In this document: positions 1 through 9,150 of the stretch, in pieces
Layout: each line of letters opens with the position of its first letter
How positions within the stretch are numbered: the stretch's first letter is position 1
The notes under the pieces: generated by a model
What the model was told of the DNA's origin: nothing
Database searches by the model: none
The model's input: only the letters and a program-made list of their open reading frames with translations
Assembly (NCBI GenBank): GCA_005406025.1
Contig: BGZK01001011.1
Location: forward strand, 124,001 to 188,000
DNA from: Eumeta japonica
Taxonomy: Eukaryota > Arthropoda > Insecta > Lepidoptera > Psychidae
Reading direction: 5' to 3'
Length of the DNA: 64,000 bases
Position numbers and translations under genes: made by a program

Positions 1-180
1 AGACAACTGTGTATATATAGACAATAAAGTAAATTTATGTATTTTTTATAATACTGAAAGCAAATATAAAGTCAAGGAAAACGTTTTTTGTATTTATCTA
101 CATTTAATATATATATATATGTCATTTTCTTCTACAACTTGTAAGTTATACAATGCGGTTTATAGTTTAGTACTAAAATT
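1..180. other. AT-rich flank outside the first mariner copy
   Basis: Low-complexity AT-rich DNA with a short TA run near 108-120. No ORF or recognisable repeat is seen here. Confidence 0.6.
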
Positions 181-265
181 TATTAAGTAGGGGAAAATTT
201 TTTTTCGTATTTTATATACAAATTCAAGATAATTTTTCATCATATTTTCTTTATATATATCCTAT
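181..265 (-). mobile_element. 3' terminal piece of mariner copy 1 (split by the LTR element)
   Basis: The start of this stretch (ATTAAGTAGGGGAAAATTTT, then TTCGTATTTTATA) has the form of a mariner end. It resembles both ends of the second mariner copy, at about 26,449 and 31,220-31,262. The piece lies next to the LTR retrotransposon. The transposase C-terminus of the same orientation (minus strand) resumes directly beyond the other LTR at 5818. The simplest reading is that the LTR element inserted about 80 bp inside the 3' end of an older mariner. Assignment rests on visual similarity of the ends. Confidence 0.6.
262..265. repeat. Target-site duplication CTAT, left copy
   Basis: CTAT directly precedes the TGTAGCG start of the 5' LTR. 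The same CTAT directly follows the last base of the 3' LTR at 5814-5817. A 4-bp duplication is usual for Ty3/gypsy integrases. Confidence 0.8.
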
Positions 266-555
266 TGTAGCGCGCACTTGTCATTTATTTGAAATACAAA
301 TATTCATCGGTATACGTTCGGTAAACTTCGGCACAATTCGAGTCGGAAGCCGTTAAAAGCCGAACGCGCGCACCGGGGCAGTCCCGCCGCAGCCCGCTTG
401 ACATGTGTACGGTTATTGCAAAATTCAATGTAATTATATCATTTTAAGGTATTTCCTCTAAACAATATGTTTGCGTGTACACTGGTGGACATTAAACTGA
501 TTTGTTTCATCTTTGTGTCGTTATTTAAATGATGAACCCACCGTCGCACGCTACA
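266..555 (+). repeat. 5' LTR
   Basis: 290 bp, beginning TGTAGCGCGC and ending CGCACGCTACA, so it has the short TGTA..TACA terminal inversion. It matches 5522-5813 base for base apart from T/C in TACGTTCGG, A/G in ATATCATTTT and a 2-bp TG gain in the 3' copy. An ATTAAA at about 491-496 may be the polyadenylation signal. Confidence 0.95.
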
Positions 556-575
556 GTGATCGCCCAACGCGGGCC
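556..575 (+). promoter_or_regulatory. Putative primer-binding site of the LTR element
   Basis: The 20 bases directly after the 5' LTR begin GTGATCGCCCAACGCGGG. The primer tRNA pairs at this position in LTR elements. I could not match it confidently to a particular tRNA 3' end (CsRn1-clade elements have been linked to tRNA-Trp), so only the position is well supported. Confidence 0.4.
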
Positions 576-687
576 TCTGAGTAGCCGGTAGTTTAATACG
601 TTTTCATATTGTGCTGTGTGGGTGCCGCGGATTCAAAATCACATATGTGCTGTCCTGTCTCCTAGTTGCGTAAGCTTGTGCTTCACG

Positions 688-2135
688 ATGCCACGTAAAG
701 AGCATATCGAGCCCGCTACGACAGCTCGAGACGACGAACATCACGATGGTTCTGGGATCGTCACCAGGGCTCAGGCTGCCGCCGCCGCCTCATCTGACCG
801 GCTCGTCGGTGGCACCACGGTCCCCGTGTCTGACTTGCGCGACGGTGCCGATCCATCTCCGTGTATGTCCGCGCCTACGGCCACCTGCTGCACCACTTTG
901 GCTGGAGTTTCTGAAGATCAGTTGGCTGCCTTGCTTTCGACCCTGGCCAGGTCACAAGCGGAGTCAATCGTATTCTTATACAATCATTATTGGCACCGGC
1001 GCCGAACGGCGATGGAACGACCTCGCCGACCCCGAGCTCTGCCGCTCTCGGGTCACCGTTCTGCAGCGCCGCATCTGCACGTTCTGGAAGTTTTGCAAAA
1101 TGCACGGCTCGTTTTGATGGTAGTGCCAGTGATCCTGACGTGCTCGAAACATTCCTAGACGCCATCGAGGTCTACAAAGAATGTTTGAATATTAACGATG
1201 AGCACGCCCTCCGTGGATTACCTATTCTTCTGACCGGTAATGCCGCGGTATGGTGGCGCGGTATCAAATCGACGGTGTCTACGTGGCCGGACGCTGTTTA
1301 TAAACTTCGATCTATGTATGGTGTGCCGCGACCAGCTCATAAAATTTTTAGGGATATTTTCTCTATGGAACAGGGTTCCGTGCGCGCCGATATATTCATT
1401 ACGCGAGTTCGCGCGCTTTTCGCCAAATTACCATACGAATTAAGTGAAATTACAAAAATAGACATTGTTTACGGTTTGCTCGATCGTCGCATAAGGAAAC
1501 GTGTACCTCGTGAGTTAATACATTCATTAGACGTTTTAGTGAATAAATCACGACTCGTGGAGGTCTCTGGCTGAAGCTGTAACTACAAGGCGGGAGCCGC
1601 CGACCGTGTTTCTGCGCCTGGTAGGCTGCCCGTACCGGCCGCGTCGAGTGGCCGGCGCGCGCCACAGCTTCATCGCCCAGCGCCGGCGGCCGCGCGGCGC
1701 GTGCTCCGCTCCAGCATGAGTCACGCCGCTTCGTCGCGCGTCACCCGCGCCCCTTTCGACACGAGTAGCGCTGTTTCGCCCGGTGTCGCCACGGCCCGAG
1801 CGTCGGATAACGGTGACACGCATCCGCGCGCTCTTTCGAATATACGGCAGCTAAGTAAATTTAGTAATAAGACTTATTGTGTTTACTGTCGTAAAACTGG
1901 TCATAATCGTGATAATTGTGCTCAGTTAAAACGTAAAAATGTTACGTCTTCTTCTCTTAGTTGCTATGGTTGTGGTACTAAAGGTGTAATTCGCGCTAAT
2001 TGTGATTCATGTAAACAACAAAAAGAATCGTTTTCGTCTTGTGATTTAGCTTATAATGATAGTGTTTCTAGTAGTAATGTTTGCAAAAATGATTTATCTA
2101 TGAATGCTATGTCTAATGAATTTTTGTTTAAATGA
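688..2135 (+). pseudogene. gag: gag (capsid and nucleocapsid) of the LTR element, frame-broken
   Basis: Gag packages the element RNA into particles. The ATG at 688 (context CACGATGCC) starts an open frame with the N-terminal region. Near 965 the sensible reading drops by one base into another frame. That frame carries the capsid: LRGLPILLTG, then WWRGIKSTV at about 1252-1280, then RIRKRVPRELIH. A TGA lies in this frame at 1572. Around 1564-1608 the neighbouring frame reads more Gag-like, which suggests a compensating pair of indels. The original frame then runs to 2135. It carries a canonical CX2CX4HX4C knuckle (Cys at 1878, 1887 and 1917, His at 1902). A second Cys pair set of the CX2C...NCX2C type has Val where the usual knuckle has His. 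An upstream GTG at 616 was not used as the start because 688 is the first ATG with Gag-like sequence. Confidence 0.85.
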
Positions 2136-2802
2136 TAATGTGTCTTATGATCCTACGAGTGTTCAGAATTTTAACGAAAATGTAATATCTATGAATATAA
2201 GTGCTTTACACTGCGGGGGACTGACACGGTCGACGCCTTGTGCCGGCGCTTCGTGCGATGGCCGGCCTATCTTGGGTATAAAAGTGTTAGGCATTACTGG
2301 GACTGGGTTGATAGATACCGCCGCTAAACGAAGTATTGCAGGTTCATCTTTATACGCGCTATTGGTTAAACGTGGTCAAAAGTTCCGTAGCAGTAAAATG
2401 ATAGTAAAGCTTGCCGACGGTTCTGTCAATAATATTAATGTTAAACTTGCGGACGTAATCGTCACTCTTAAGCATTTAAATATTCCTTTGACGTTTATTA
2501 TTTTGCCTAATTCAAGTAATAACGAAACTTTATTAGGTATCGATTTCATACGTAAAGCCGGTTTGATTATTAATCTTTCTACAAATACATGGTTGACAGC
2601 CGATCGACCTCATGTCATTTATCCTCTTAGGTGTGAAACTTCTGTGCACACGATCGAATGTGCTTCTACGGATGTTTTGAGGATCGACGAAGGTACAATG
2701 CTGTCCCCGCCAGAAAGAGATGATCTAGCCCGACTACTACAGGAATATCAAGATATTTTACACAAGGGGAGGACCGACGCCGTTTGCGGAACATCGCATT
2801 GA
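2136..2802 (+). pseudogene. pol: pol: aspartic protease region of the LTR element
   Basis: Protease that would cleave Gag-Pol. The open frame overlaps the end of gag (its first ATG is at 2104), shifted by +1. The active-site segment reads GLIDTAAKRSIAG, with DTA in place of the usual DTG/DSG (codons at about 2314-2322). The later LLGIDF segment is the typical second hydrophobic-Gly motif of retropepsins. The frame ends at a TGA at 2800. The reading changes frame in the GGGG run at about 2766-2769, and the spacer leading into reverse transcriptase continues in another frame. The Ala at the third active-site position is either a clade variant or a substitution. Confidence 0.8.
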
Positions 2803-3687
2803 TACCGGTGACCACCCTCCTATTGCGGTGCCGCCCTACCGCCTAACGCCCGCCAAGAAAGCCATAATGGAGGCGGAACTAGATAAGATGTTGTGTGAAA
2901 CGTGATTGAAGAATGTGAATCTCCATGGGCTGCACCAGCTTTACTGGTACCAAAGAAAGACGGTACTTTTCGATTTTGCGTTGATTACCGACGGCTTAAT
3001 GCCGTTACAAGAAGTGACTCGTACCCGCTTCCTGTCATTGATGATCTACTTCAATATACAGGTAAAAGCTGTTTTATGAGTACGATAGACCTCAAATCTG
3101 GTTATTGGCAAGTAGGAGTTAAGAGTGAAGATCAGGACAAGACGGCTTTTGTGACACCTTTTGGGACATTTAGGTTTAAACGCATGCCGTTTGGTCTACG
3201 TAATGCACCTGCCACCTTTCAACGCCTTATAGACCGGTTTCGGTCTAGTTCAACCCTTCGGAATGTAACAATTTTGGGTTATATTGATGATTTAATTGTG
3301 ATTTCTGATAGCTTTGAGCAACATCTAATAGATTTACGTGCTGTGTTTGACCGTTTACGTGAATTTAACCTCCATGCTAACCGCCCCAAATGTGTGTTTG
3401 CTAAGGAAACTGTTAAATACCTAGGTCACATTATTACACCTCAAGGTATTGCACCAGATCCAGATAAGATCAATGCTATTGTTGACATGAAGGAACCTAC
3501 TACTGTAAAACATTTAAAATCATTCCTACAAACATGTTCTTGGTTTAGGAAATTTGTTCCAAACTTCTCTCAAATCGCTCAACCGCTAACTATGTTAACT
3601 AAAAAGAATCAGTCATGGAAGTGGGAAGAAGCTCAGCGAACAGCATTTCATGAGCTTAAAGGTCGCTTACTTCACCTCCAATCTTAA
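2803..3687 (+). pseudogene. pol: pol: reverse transcriptase of the LTR element
   Basis: RNA-directed DNA polymerase. The frame from 2902 gives 261 residues: ESPWAAPALLVPKKDG, then FCVDYRRLN, motif A with the catalytic Asp in STIDLKSGYWQV (residue 63), MPFGLRNAPATFQRL, and the polymerase box GYIDDLIV (Asp 129 and 130). YIDD replaces the more common YLDD or YVDD. The thumb and connection region includes KYLGHIITPQGI and the Trp-Phe-Arg-Lys-Phe segment. The segment 2803-2901 is read in a different frame and is broken by one base near 2893-2901. The frame runs out at TAA 3685, before RNase H, because of another single-base change around 3665-3678. Confidence 0.88.
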
Positions 3688-4075
3688 TACAACCTAATTA
3701 TGATTTTCCTTTCGTTCTCGCACTGATGCGAGCGATTACGCTCTAGGGCAGCTTTGCTCCAGGGGAGACTCCCCATGACGAGCGTCCAATTGCTTACGCT
3801 AGTCGCCTGCTTACCTCAGCGGAACGCAACTACTCCACCACGGAGCGTGAAGCCCTTGCAGTGGTATGGGCCGTGGAAAGTTCCGAGGATTTATTGATGG
3901 TCATCCTGTGCATGTCGGAAGCGACCACCAGCCATTGAAATGGTTACTCACTTTGAAATCACCGGCTGGTAGATTAGTGCGATGGGCTATGAAGCTCCAG
4001 TCGTTTAATTTACAAGTGAGTTATACGCCTGGAAAAGCGAATGTCCTCGCAGATTCCCTTAGTCGTCCTCCTTTT
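3688..4075 (+). pseudogene. pol: pol: RNase H domain of the LTR element, multiply frameshifted
   Basis: RNase H degrades the RNA strand of the hybrid. The family's early TDASDYALG motif can be seen at about 3722-3747. Between 3665 and 3880 the sensible reading changes frame about five times, each by one base: near 3665-3678, 3718-3722, 3745-3750, 3761-3765 and 3876-3880. All five look like losses and several fall in short G or A runs. From 3866 the frame is continuous: SDHQPLKWL, then SYTPGKANVLADSLSR, whose final Asp is the last catalytic acid of the domain. The three-frame break-up makes a functional product from this copy impossible as sequenced. Confidence 0.8.
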
Positions 4076-5473
4076 GAGACGGAAGCCCGTGAATCTTGTG
4101 ACGTCTGCACCGTGTTGATCGACACTCCTCGCTGGGAGGCAACCGCCCTCCGCAAAGATCAGCTTGACGATCCGGAATTATCGAAGATTATTATCGGACT
4201 AGAGAATACAAATGATTTGGAAGTGAATAGATGGACTGAGAGAGGATATCATATGTGTAAAGGAGTACTATATCGTTATACTGACACTGAAACTGAAGAA
4301 CCACAGCTTGTTGTTCCAGAAAATCGCCGCAAACAAGTAATGGTAGAATGTCATGATTCTGCGACTGCGGGACATGGTGGCATAAACAAAACTTTGCATC
4401 GCATCTCGCAGCAGTTTTACTTCCCGGGAATGCGACGATATGTCATCAATTATTTGAAGACTTGCGTAGAGTGTCAACGCTATAAACCAGATAACTTAAA
4501 GCCCATGGGACTACTGCAAACTCCGGTTCCGGCACAACGTTTTGAGGTTGTAGCTGTGGACCTCTTCGGTCCATTGCCCAAGGGACCTAAAGGTGAACGT
4601 TGGGTTATGATCATGGAGGACACTGCTAGTAAGTGGATAGAGTTATTTCCACTAGCTGACGCTACCGCGGAAGCTTGTGCTAAGGTCCTCATTGAAGAGG
4701 TTTTTCTACGTTTCGGGGTTCCTAGACGCATGGTCTCTGACAATGGCGTGCAATTTGTTGCGGACGTCATGCAAAAGGCTATGTTTATATTAGGCGTGAA
4801 ACAGAATCTAATTCCTTTGTATCATCCTGAGGCAAACCCGGTGGAGAGAAAAAACCGGGATCTCAAAACACAACTGGCAATTTTGGTCGAAGGACATCAC
4901 AACCGATGGCCCGAAGTCTTGCCATTCATTAGATTTGCAATGAATACAGCATTAACTAAAGCTACACTGAAAACCCGGCATATCTTACTTTTGGCCGTGA
5001 GCTTCGTTCGCCACTAACCGCTCAAAGTGACCTTCGTTCCGTAATAGAAGCAGAAAATTATATACCGCAAATCACACCCTACCTTTTGAAGCTTGTTGAC
5101 ACTCTCCAAAACAGTAAAGAAACTGAGCGGCAACAAGACTTACGTAAATCTCTAAGGATAAGAGTCGACGGATGGTACCCTAATTGTCGGTGACTTGGTA
5201 CTTATGAAAACGCACGTTCTCAGTAGTAGCATAAAAGGAGTTACTTCCAAGTTTGTACCTAAACGTGACGGTCCGTACCTTATCCACAAAAAGGTCAGTC
5301 CGACGACATATTTGTTGGCTTATCCAGAGACACCCGATAAGCCCATCGGTAAGTATCACATCTCGGATTTAAAAAGGTACCATGCGCGGGAGGATGCATG
5401 TTCTAATGTACCGGAACCAGTTATCCCGAAACGACGTCGAGGTAGGCCGCGTAAAATACCTATTATACAGTAA
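4076..5473 (+). pseudogene. pol: pol: integrase of the LTR element, two frame breaks near its C-terminus
   Basis: Integrase joins the cDNA to host DNA. In the 383-residue frame ending at 5017, the zinc-binding HHCC domain has His163, His170, Cys200 and Cys203. The catalytic core has Asp232 (VVAVDLFGP), Asp292 (MVSDNGVQF) and Glu327 (NPVERKN), so all three acids are present. The frame is lost near 4963-4977, just after MNTAL. The adjacent frame then reads family-like sequence (TFGRELRSP) until about 5166. A third frame from 5171 gives the C-terminal part, with a DGPYLIHKK segment, ending at TAA 5471. The last residues are strongly basic with GRPRK, an AT-hook-like motif. Confidence 0.87.
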
Positions 5474-5508
5474 ATCGTTTGACTAGGTGTGAGGACACTC
5501 CCCTAGTC

Positions 5509-5520
5509 AAAAGGGGGAGA
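5509..5520 (+). promoter_or_regulatory. Polypurine tract
   Basis: AAAAGGGGGAGA lies one base before the 3' LTR. A purine run here primes plus-strand DNA synthesis in LTR elements. Confidence 0.85.
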
Positions 5521-5521
5521 C

Positions 5522-5813
5522 TGTAGCGCGCACTTGTCATTTATTTGAAATACAAATATTCATCGGTATACGCTCGGTAAACTTCGGCACAATTCGAGTC
5601 GGAAGCCGTTAAAAGCCGAACGCGCGCACCGGGGCAGTCCCGCCGCAGCCCGCTTGACATGTGTACGGTTATTGCAAAATTCAATGTAATTATATCGTTT
5701 TAAGGTATTTCCTCTAAACAATATGTTTGCGTGTACACTGGTGGACATTAAACTGATTTGTTTCATCTTTGTGTGTCGTTATTTAAATGATGAACCCACC
5801 GTCGCACGCTACA
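5522..5813 (+). repeat. 3' LTR
   Basis: 292 bp, TGTA...TACA ends. It matches the 5' LTR except for two substitutions and one 2-bp insertion (GTGTGTCG against GTGTCG). ATTAAA is at about 5747-5752. Confidence 0.95.
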
Positions 5814-5817
5814 CTAT
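5814..5817. repeat. Target-site duplication CTAT, right copy
   Basis: Same CTAT as at 262-265, directly after the 3' LTR. Confidence 0.8.
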
Positions 5818-6161
5818 CTATTTAGCTTAAGATGATATTTCCATTTTGCAGGTAGTGACATAATCTCATTGCTGTAGAAATGTTGGGACTTCTGACCAAA
5901 ACACAGCGTCACACAGTATTGACAGTCCTTTATTGATGTTAATCTAACCTACTTAAAAAAATCTGAAGTGACAAGTGAAAAATCTGAGGGTTCAAGGTAA
6001 GGGCTATATGGTGGATACATTTTTTGTTGATAGATTTCGCTCGTTTTTTCTTTACTTTTTGCTTGAATCTCATCAGCTGTTGGCAATAGAGATCCGAATT
6101 GATGGTTTTGCTGCCCGGCGTCAAAAACTCATAATGAATAATGTCCTTCCAATCCAACTAT
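5818..6161 (-). pseudogene. Mariner transposase, C-terminal third (copy 1), broken
   Basis: On the minus strand, 6157-5939 reads DWKDIIHYEFLTPG...TINSDLYCQQL, which is the mariner transposase wording after the conserved WWDWKG. Further on, in another frame, a segment like FGQKSQHFYSNEIMSLPAKW matches the C-terminal end of the family. The N-terminal two thirds, including the helix-turn-helix region and the first catalytic Asp, are absent. The end of the transposon continues on the far side of the LTR element at 181-265. At its other edge (6162) an unrelated ACGTCAC-type repeat begins abruptly. It is a dead remnant, older than the LTR element. Confidence 0.85.
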
Positions 6162-6290
6162 AGGGAGCATCCATAAATTACGTCACACGTTCGGTGGCGG
6201 TCAACGAAATGTGACAATGCGCGACAAGGAGCAGATCAAAAATTTTGTGACGTCAAATCCGAAATACAAAAACAAAAAAAGGTTTATGTC
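6162..6290 (+). repeat. Interspersed repeat of the GCATCCATAAATTACGTCAC type
   Basis: Starts sharply with GGGAGCATCCATAAATTACG and holds GTGACA and GTGACGTCA blocks. I recall this signature from a repeat common in insect genomes. The copy is diverged. Its class is not clear from the sequence. Confidence 0.55.
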
Positions 6291-6599
6291 TTTTGTTTTG
6301 TCCAGTATTTAATTTTTTTATGGCTTGTTTCGTAGTTTTTCTTTTTTTGTAATAAAATTTCATGATATATCGTATTTCTACGTTAGATGCACTATTTTTG
6401 GTGGTCAGAAAAACCATAAAAAAGACGGGACACCGTCTTTACTTTTGCTTTTTTTTAAATGTCATTTATTTAGTAGTATTAAAACCAGCTAGATGCAAAC
6501 AGTGCAAACAAAGATATACTGCAACTTTTTACGTATGAAATACATAAAAACTTTTTCCTCGACCTAATATATACATTTATACAGTTATTCATATTTATT
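6291..6599. other. AT-rich spacer, no gene
   Basis: No coding signal. A small hairpin AAAGACGG/CCGTCTTT lies at 6421-6440. Confidence 0.6.
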
Positions 6600-7440
6600 A
6601 AAGTCATCATTGAAGAGTTTTGTTGTAGGAGGAAACCCCGCATGCTGCTTCGTCCTCTGGTATATAGGAGACAATCCATTATCATCCGGGTGTATGAAGA
6701 CATGATGGAACACAAGGAACAAACAGCACGTGAGTAGAGTTTAAAGTCAATGCTGTTTACCGTTGAAGAGTTCCACCGTATGAAGAAACCGATATGCCTG
6801 CACGATTCTTTAATGGACACGGAGACATTCTAACCTCAGAACAGCCCATTTAAAAAGCTCCAAGTTTAAGGATGTTAACCGTTAAAGCGCCGTAGGAAAA
6901 AATCCTCGCTGCTGCATTGTGCTTTGGCACACAAAGGCGTTATCTATTCCCAGACCATACATATGAAAAAAATCTAGCCTATGCTGTTCACCGTTGAAAA
7001 GTTCCATCATAGGAGAGAACACTCATGGCTGCATTGTTATATGGTGTACGAGAACACGATCGATCTGCAGAACAGTCTTTATTCAAACTTTAAAAACTAT
7101 TGTTATAGTGTTATATTGTTATAGTGTTCACTATTGAAGAATTTCACTATAGGATGAAACTCTTACGGTTATAACGTTCTCTAGTGTACGAGAACACAAT
7201 CTATTACAAGTACAATCTGTGTATAAAGTTTTAAATCTATGATGTTCACCGTTGAAGAGTGCCACCGTAAGTGGAAACCCTTACGACAGCATTGTTCTCT
7301 GGTGTATAAGGACATGTTCTATCGTCAAAACAGTCCGTGTTATAAGTTTAAAATCTATTTTGTTTGCTGTTGAATAGTTCCGTCGTAGGAGGAAACTCTC
7401 ATGGTTCCTTCATCTTCTGGTGTATGAATTACGAAGCTAC
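6600..7440 (+). repeat. Tandem array of seven diverged units of about 118 bp
   Basis: The core TTGAAGAGTTCCACCGTAGG recurs, with changes, at about 6610, 6762, 6882, 6994, 7134, 7252 and 7370, so spacing is 110-150 bp and mostly near 118. Each unit continues with a GGAAACCCTTACG-like block, then a CTGCATTGTTCTCTGGTGTA-like block, then an AACAGTC...TAAAGTTTAAAATCTATG-like block. One unit has a small internal duplication of TTATAGTG. No ORF runs through the array, although small frames occur by chance. I do not recognise the family. Confidence 0.85.
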
Positions 7441-7734
7441 GATCCATTTTAATGCAATCTACATATTTGTGTTGTGTTTTGTTAAGAAGGTAAGTCTTAT
7501 TTCTTTATATTCCATGTCCAGTCCAATTCAACTCGTCTATGACTTCAATTAGGTACCCATATTGTTTTGGGACCGTCAAAAACTTCACAATACCTCAGTC
7601 GTTTTAAATTTCTTATATGATTTCGAGGAGTTTCCTGATATATCTTCGAAGTCCAAGGGTTAATATCATTAAAATTAAAATGGAATCACCATGGAGCCAT
7701 ACTCACTTAATGTAAAAAGTGTTATTCAAATCTG
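7441..7734. other. Spacer, no gene
   Basis: AT-rich, no ORF of note, nothing recognised. Confidence 0.6.
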
Positions 7735-7840
7735 TTTTAAACAAACAGGATATGTATGAACATAAATGTACATACGATATACATACGATGAATTAAGAAC
7801 CTCCTCCTCTTTTGAAGTCGATTAAAAATATCCTCTAATA
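7735..7840 (+). repeat. Lepidopteran repeat tail (GAACCTCCTCC...TTTGAAGTCG type)
   Basis: Contains AAGAACCTCCTCCTCTTTTG followed by AAGTCGATTAAAAAT. I recognise this as a repeat end common in moth and butterfly genomes. A second short trace (TTTTTGAAGTCGGTTTTTA) is at about 9601-9620. Confidence 0.5.
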
Positions 7841-8924
7841 TACAAGCTATAAATCAAAAGTAATCAAAAATTGTAGTATTGATTAATTAAATTCATTAAA
7901 AAATGCTGTGTGCCCGATTCTTCACACGATAGAAGTGAAACTTCAGTAAATTGACAAAAGAATGAGATGAATATATATAACGAGGGTAAAAATGTGAGTA
8001 TTTTGATTAATTTTAAAGGATATTTTATTTAACATATGTTATTTAATTTTAATTTTTTTTTTGCATCGATATTGACAACACATTTCGGCATTAGTTTTAT
8101 GCATTTTATAAAAGTTATTATTTAGCACAACAAGATATAAAAATACTCACAAAAACTGTTAAATAATAACACACCACGCTGACTTCTTACTAAAAAGCTG
8201 TAATACGCAGCAGCATCTTTTCACATATACTAACACATGTTAAATGCTCAAATACAAGCAAGTATAAAACAGTGTGCAATACACATACACACCGACATTT
8301 GCTCTCTCGCTCTGGCTCACTAATTACAGCCGACTATTCTGCTTACAAGACGGGAGTGATGATGTTACGAAGCATGGCACAAAGAGGAAATAGTATGTAT
8401 ATTTCTGTCTCATTCTTTCCCAGCTTCATCTTACTATTTTTGTATTTGTATCTCTTACCTGTCGTTTTTTCCATTGCATCCGGTTTGAAATCACAACGAT
8501 TCTATGGAAGGTTCATTTCAAAAATATGTTAAAATTCGTAATAATAAAAAATCATTTGTTAAAATTTTTCTCCATTTTCCTCTAGTATTAAATTGATTAT
8601 GCATTATTGTCTTAAAAATAAATATCAGTGACATTATATGTTTATGATTCCATTTTTTATTTTATGGACGGTTATGAATAAATTATAATAACTTTTGTTA
8701 AGAATTAACCTCACAAAAAAAAAAATACTAGAAATTGCAAATTGTGAATAAATATTTTCTTTGATTTCTGCACGATAAATCAGGAGTCAGTCGACGATAA
8801 TCCACTGTGTTTTGAAGAATGTAGTGTAATAAAATTATTTTTAAAAATCTATAAATATCATTTATAAATTCTGCAGAGCGATATTATTAATAAATAAAAA
8901 CTTATTCTTTATATTCTTTTAAAT
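7841..8924. other. Spacer, no gene
   Basis: AT-rich DNA. Small open frames (for example 8272-8532) lack family resemblance or coding-like composition. Confidence 0.6.
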
Positions 8925-9150
8925 TCATACAAAGATCAGTCAAATACTCAGAATGATAAGCGTTAGAATAAGAAATACTGAAACCAAATGCGAACGTATC
9001 AACCGATTGAGCCGAACTGGGACCTTTGAAAAATTATTACCGTCCTTGTGCACTCTAACATTAGGACGTTATTCCCTTGGCAATAAATGAAGAGAGCGTA
9101 TATTATTTTATTTTATTTATTTAATTGTGTAGAGTAAATTAAAAATGTGA
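8925..9150 (+). repeat. Dispersed repeat family D, copy 1
   Basis: Matches the reverse complement of 26,090-26,350 over about 220 bp. Shared blocks include CAGAATGATA, GAGCCGAACTG, CATTAGG and a TTATTTTATTTTATTTAT tail next to GTGTAGAGTAAA / GTGTGGAGTAAA. The family is not named from sequence alone. Confidence 0.75.

Larger units (their letters stand above)
266..5813 (+). mobile_element. Ty3/gypsy LTR retrotransposon, CsRn1/Kabuki-like, full length but frame-broken
   Basis: A complete element of about 5.55 kb. It has two near-identical LTRs (290 and 292 bp), a CTAT target duplication, a purine tract before the 3' LTR, and gag, protease, reverse transcriptase, RNase H and integrase in the order of Ty3/gypsy (Metaviridae). 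The Gag capsid wording (LRGLPILLTG, AVWWRGIKSTV) and the paired knuckles, the second of the CYGCG...NCDSC type, match the CsRn1 clade common in Lepidoptera. The LTRs differ by two substitutions and one 2-bp indel, which suggests a recent insertion. The internal region has roughly a dozen single-base frame changes, so no intact Gag-Pol can be read from this copy. Confidence 0.93.

Noticed and set aside
875..1165. Minus-strand frame inside gag
   Set aside because: Shadow of the gag region. The plus-strand reading has clear capsid motifs.
4268..4770. Two minus-strand frames inside integrase
   Set aside because: Shadows of the integrase gene, which has intact HHCC and DDE residues on the plus strand.
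6600..7440. CRISPR-like array
   Set aside because: Units are about 118 bp with similarity across their whole length, so there are no short repeats with unique spacers. The setting is a eukaryotic genome.
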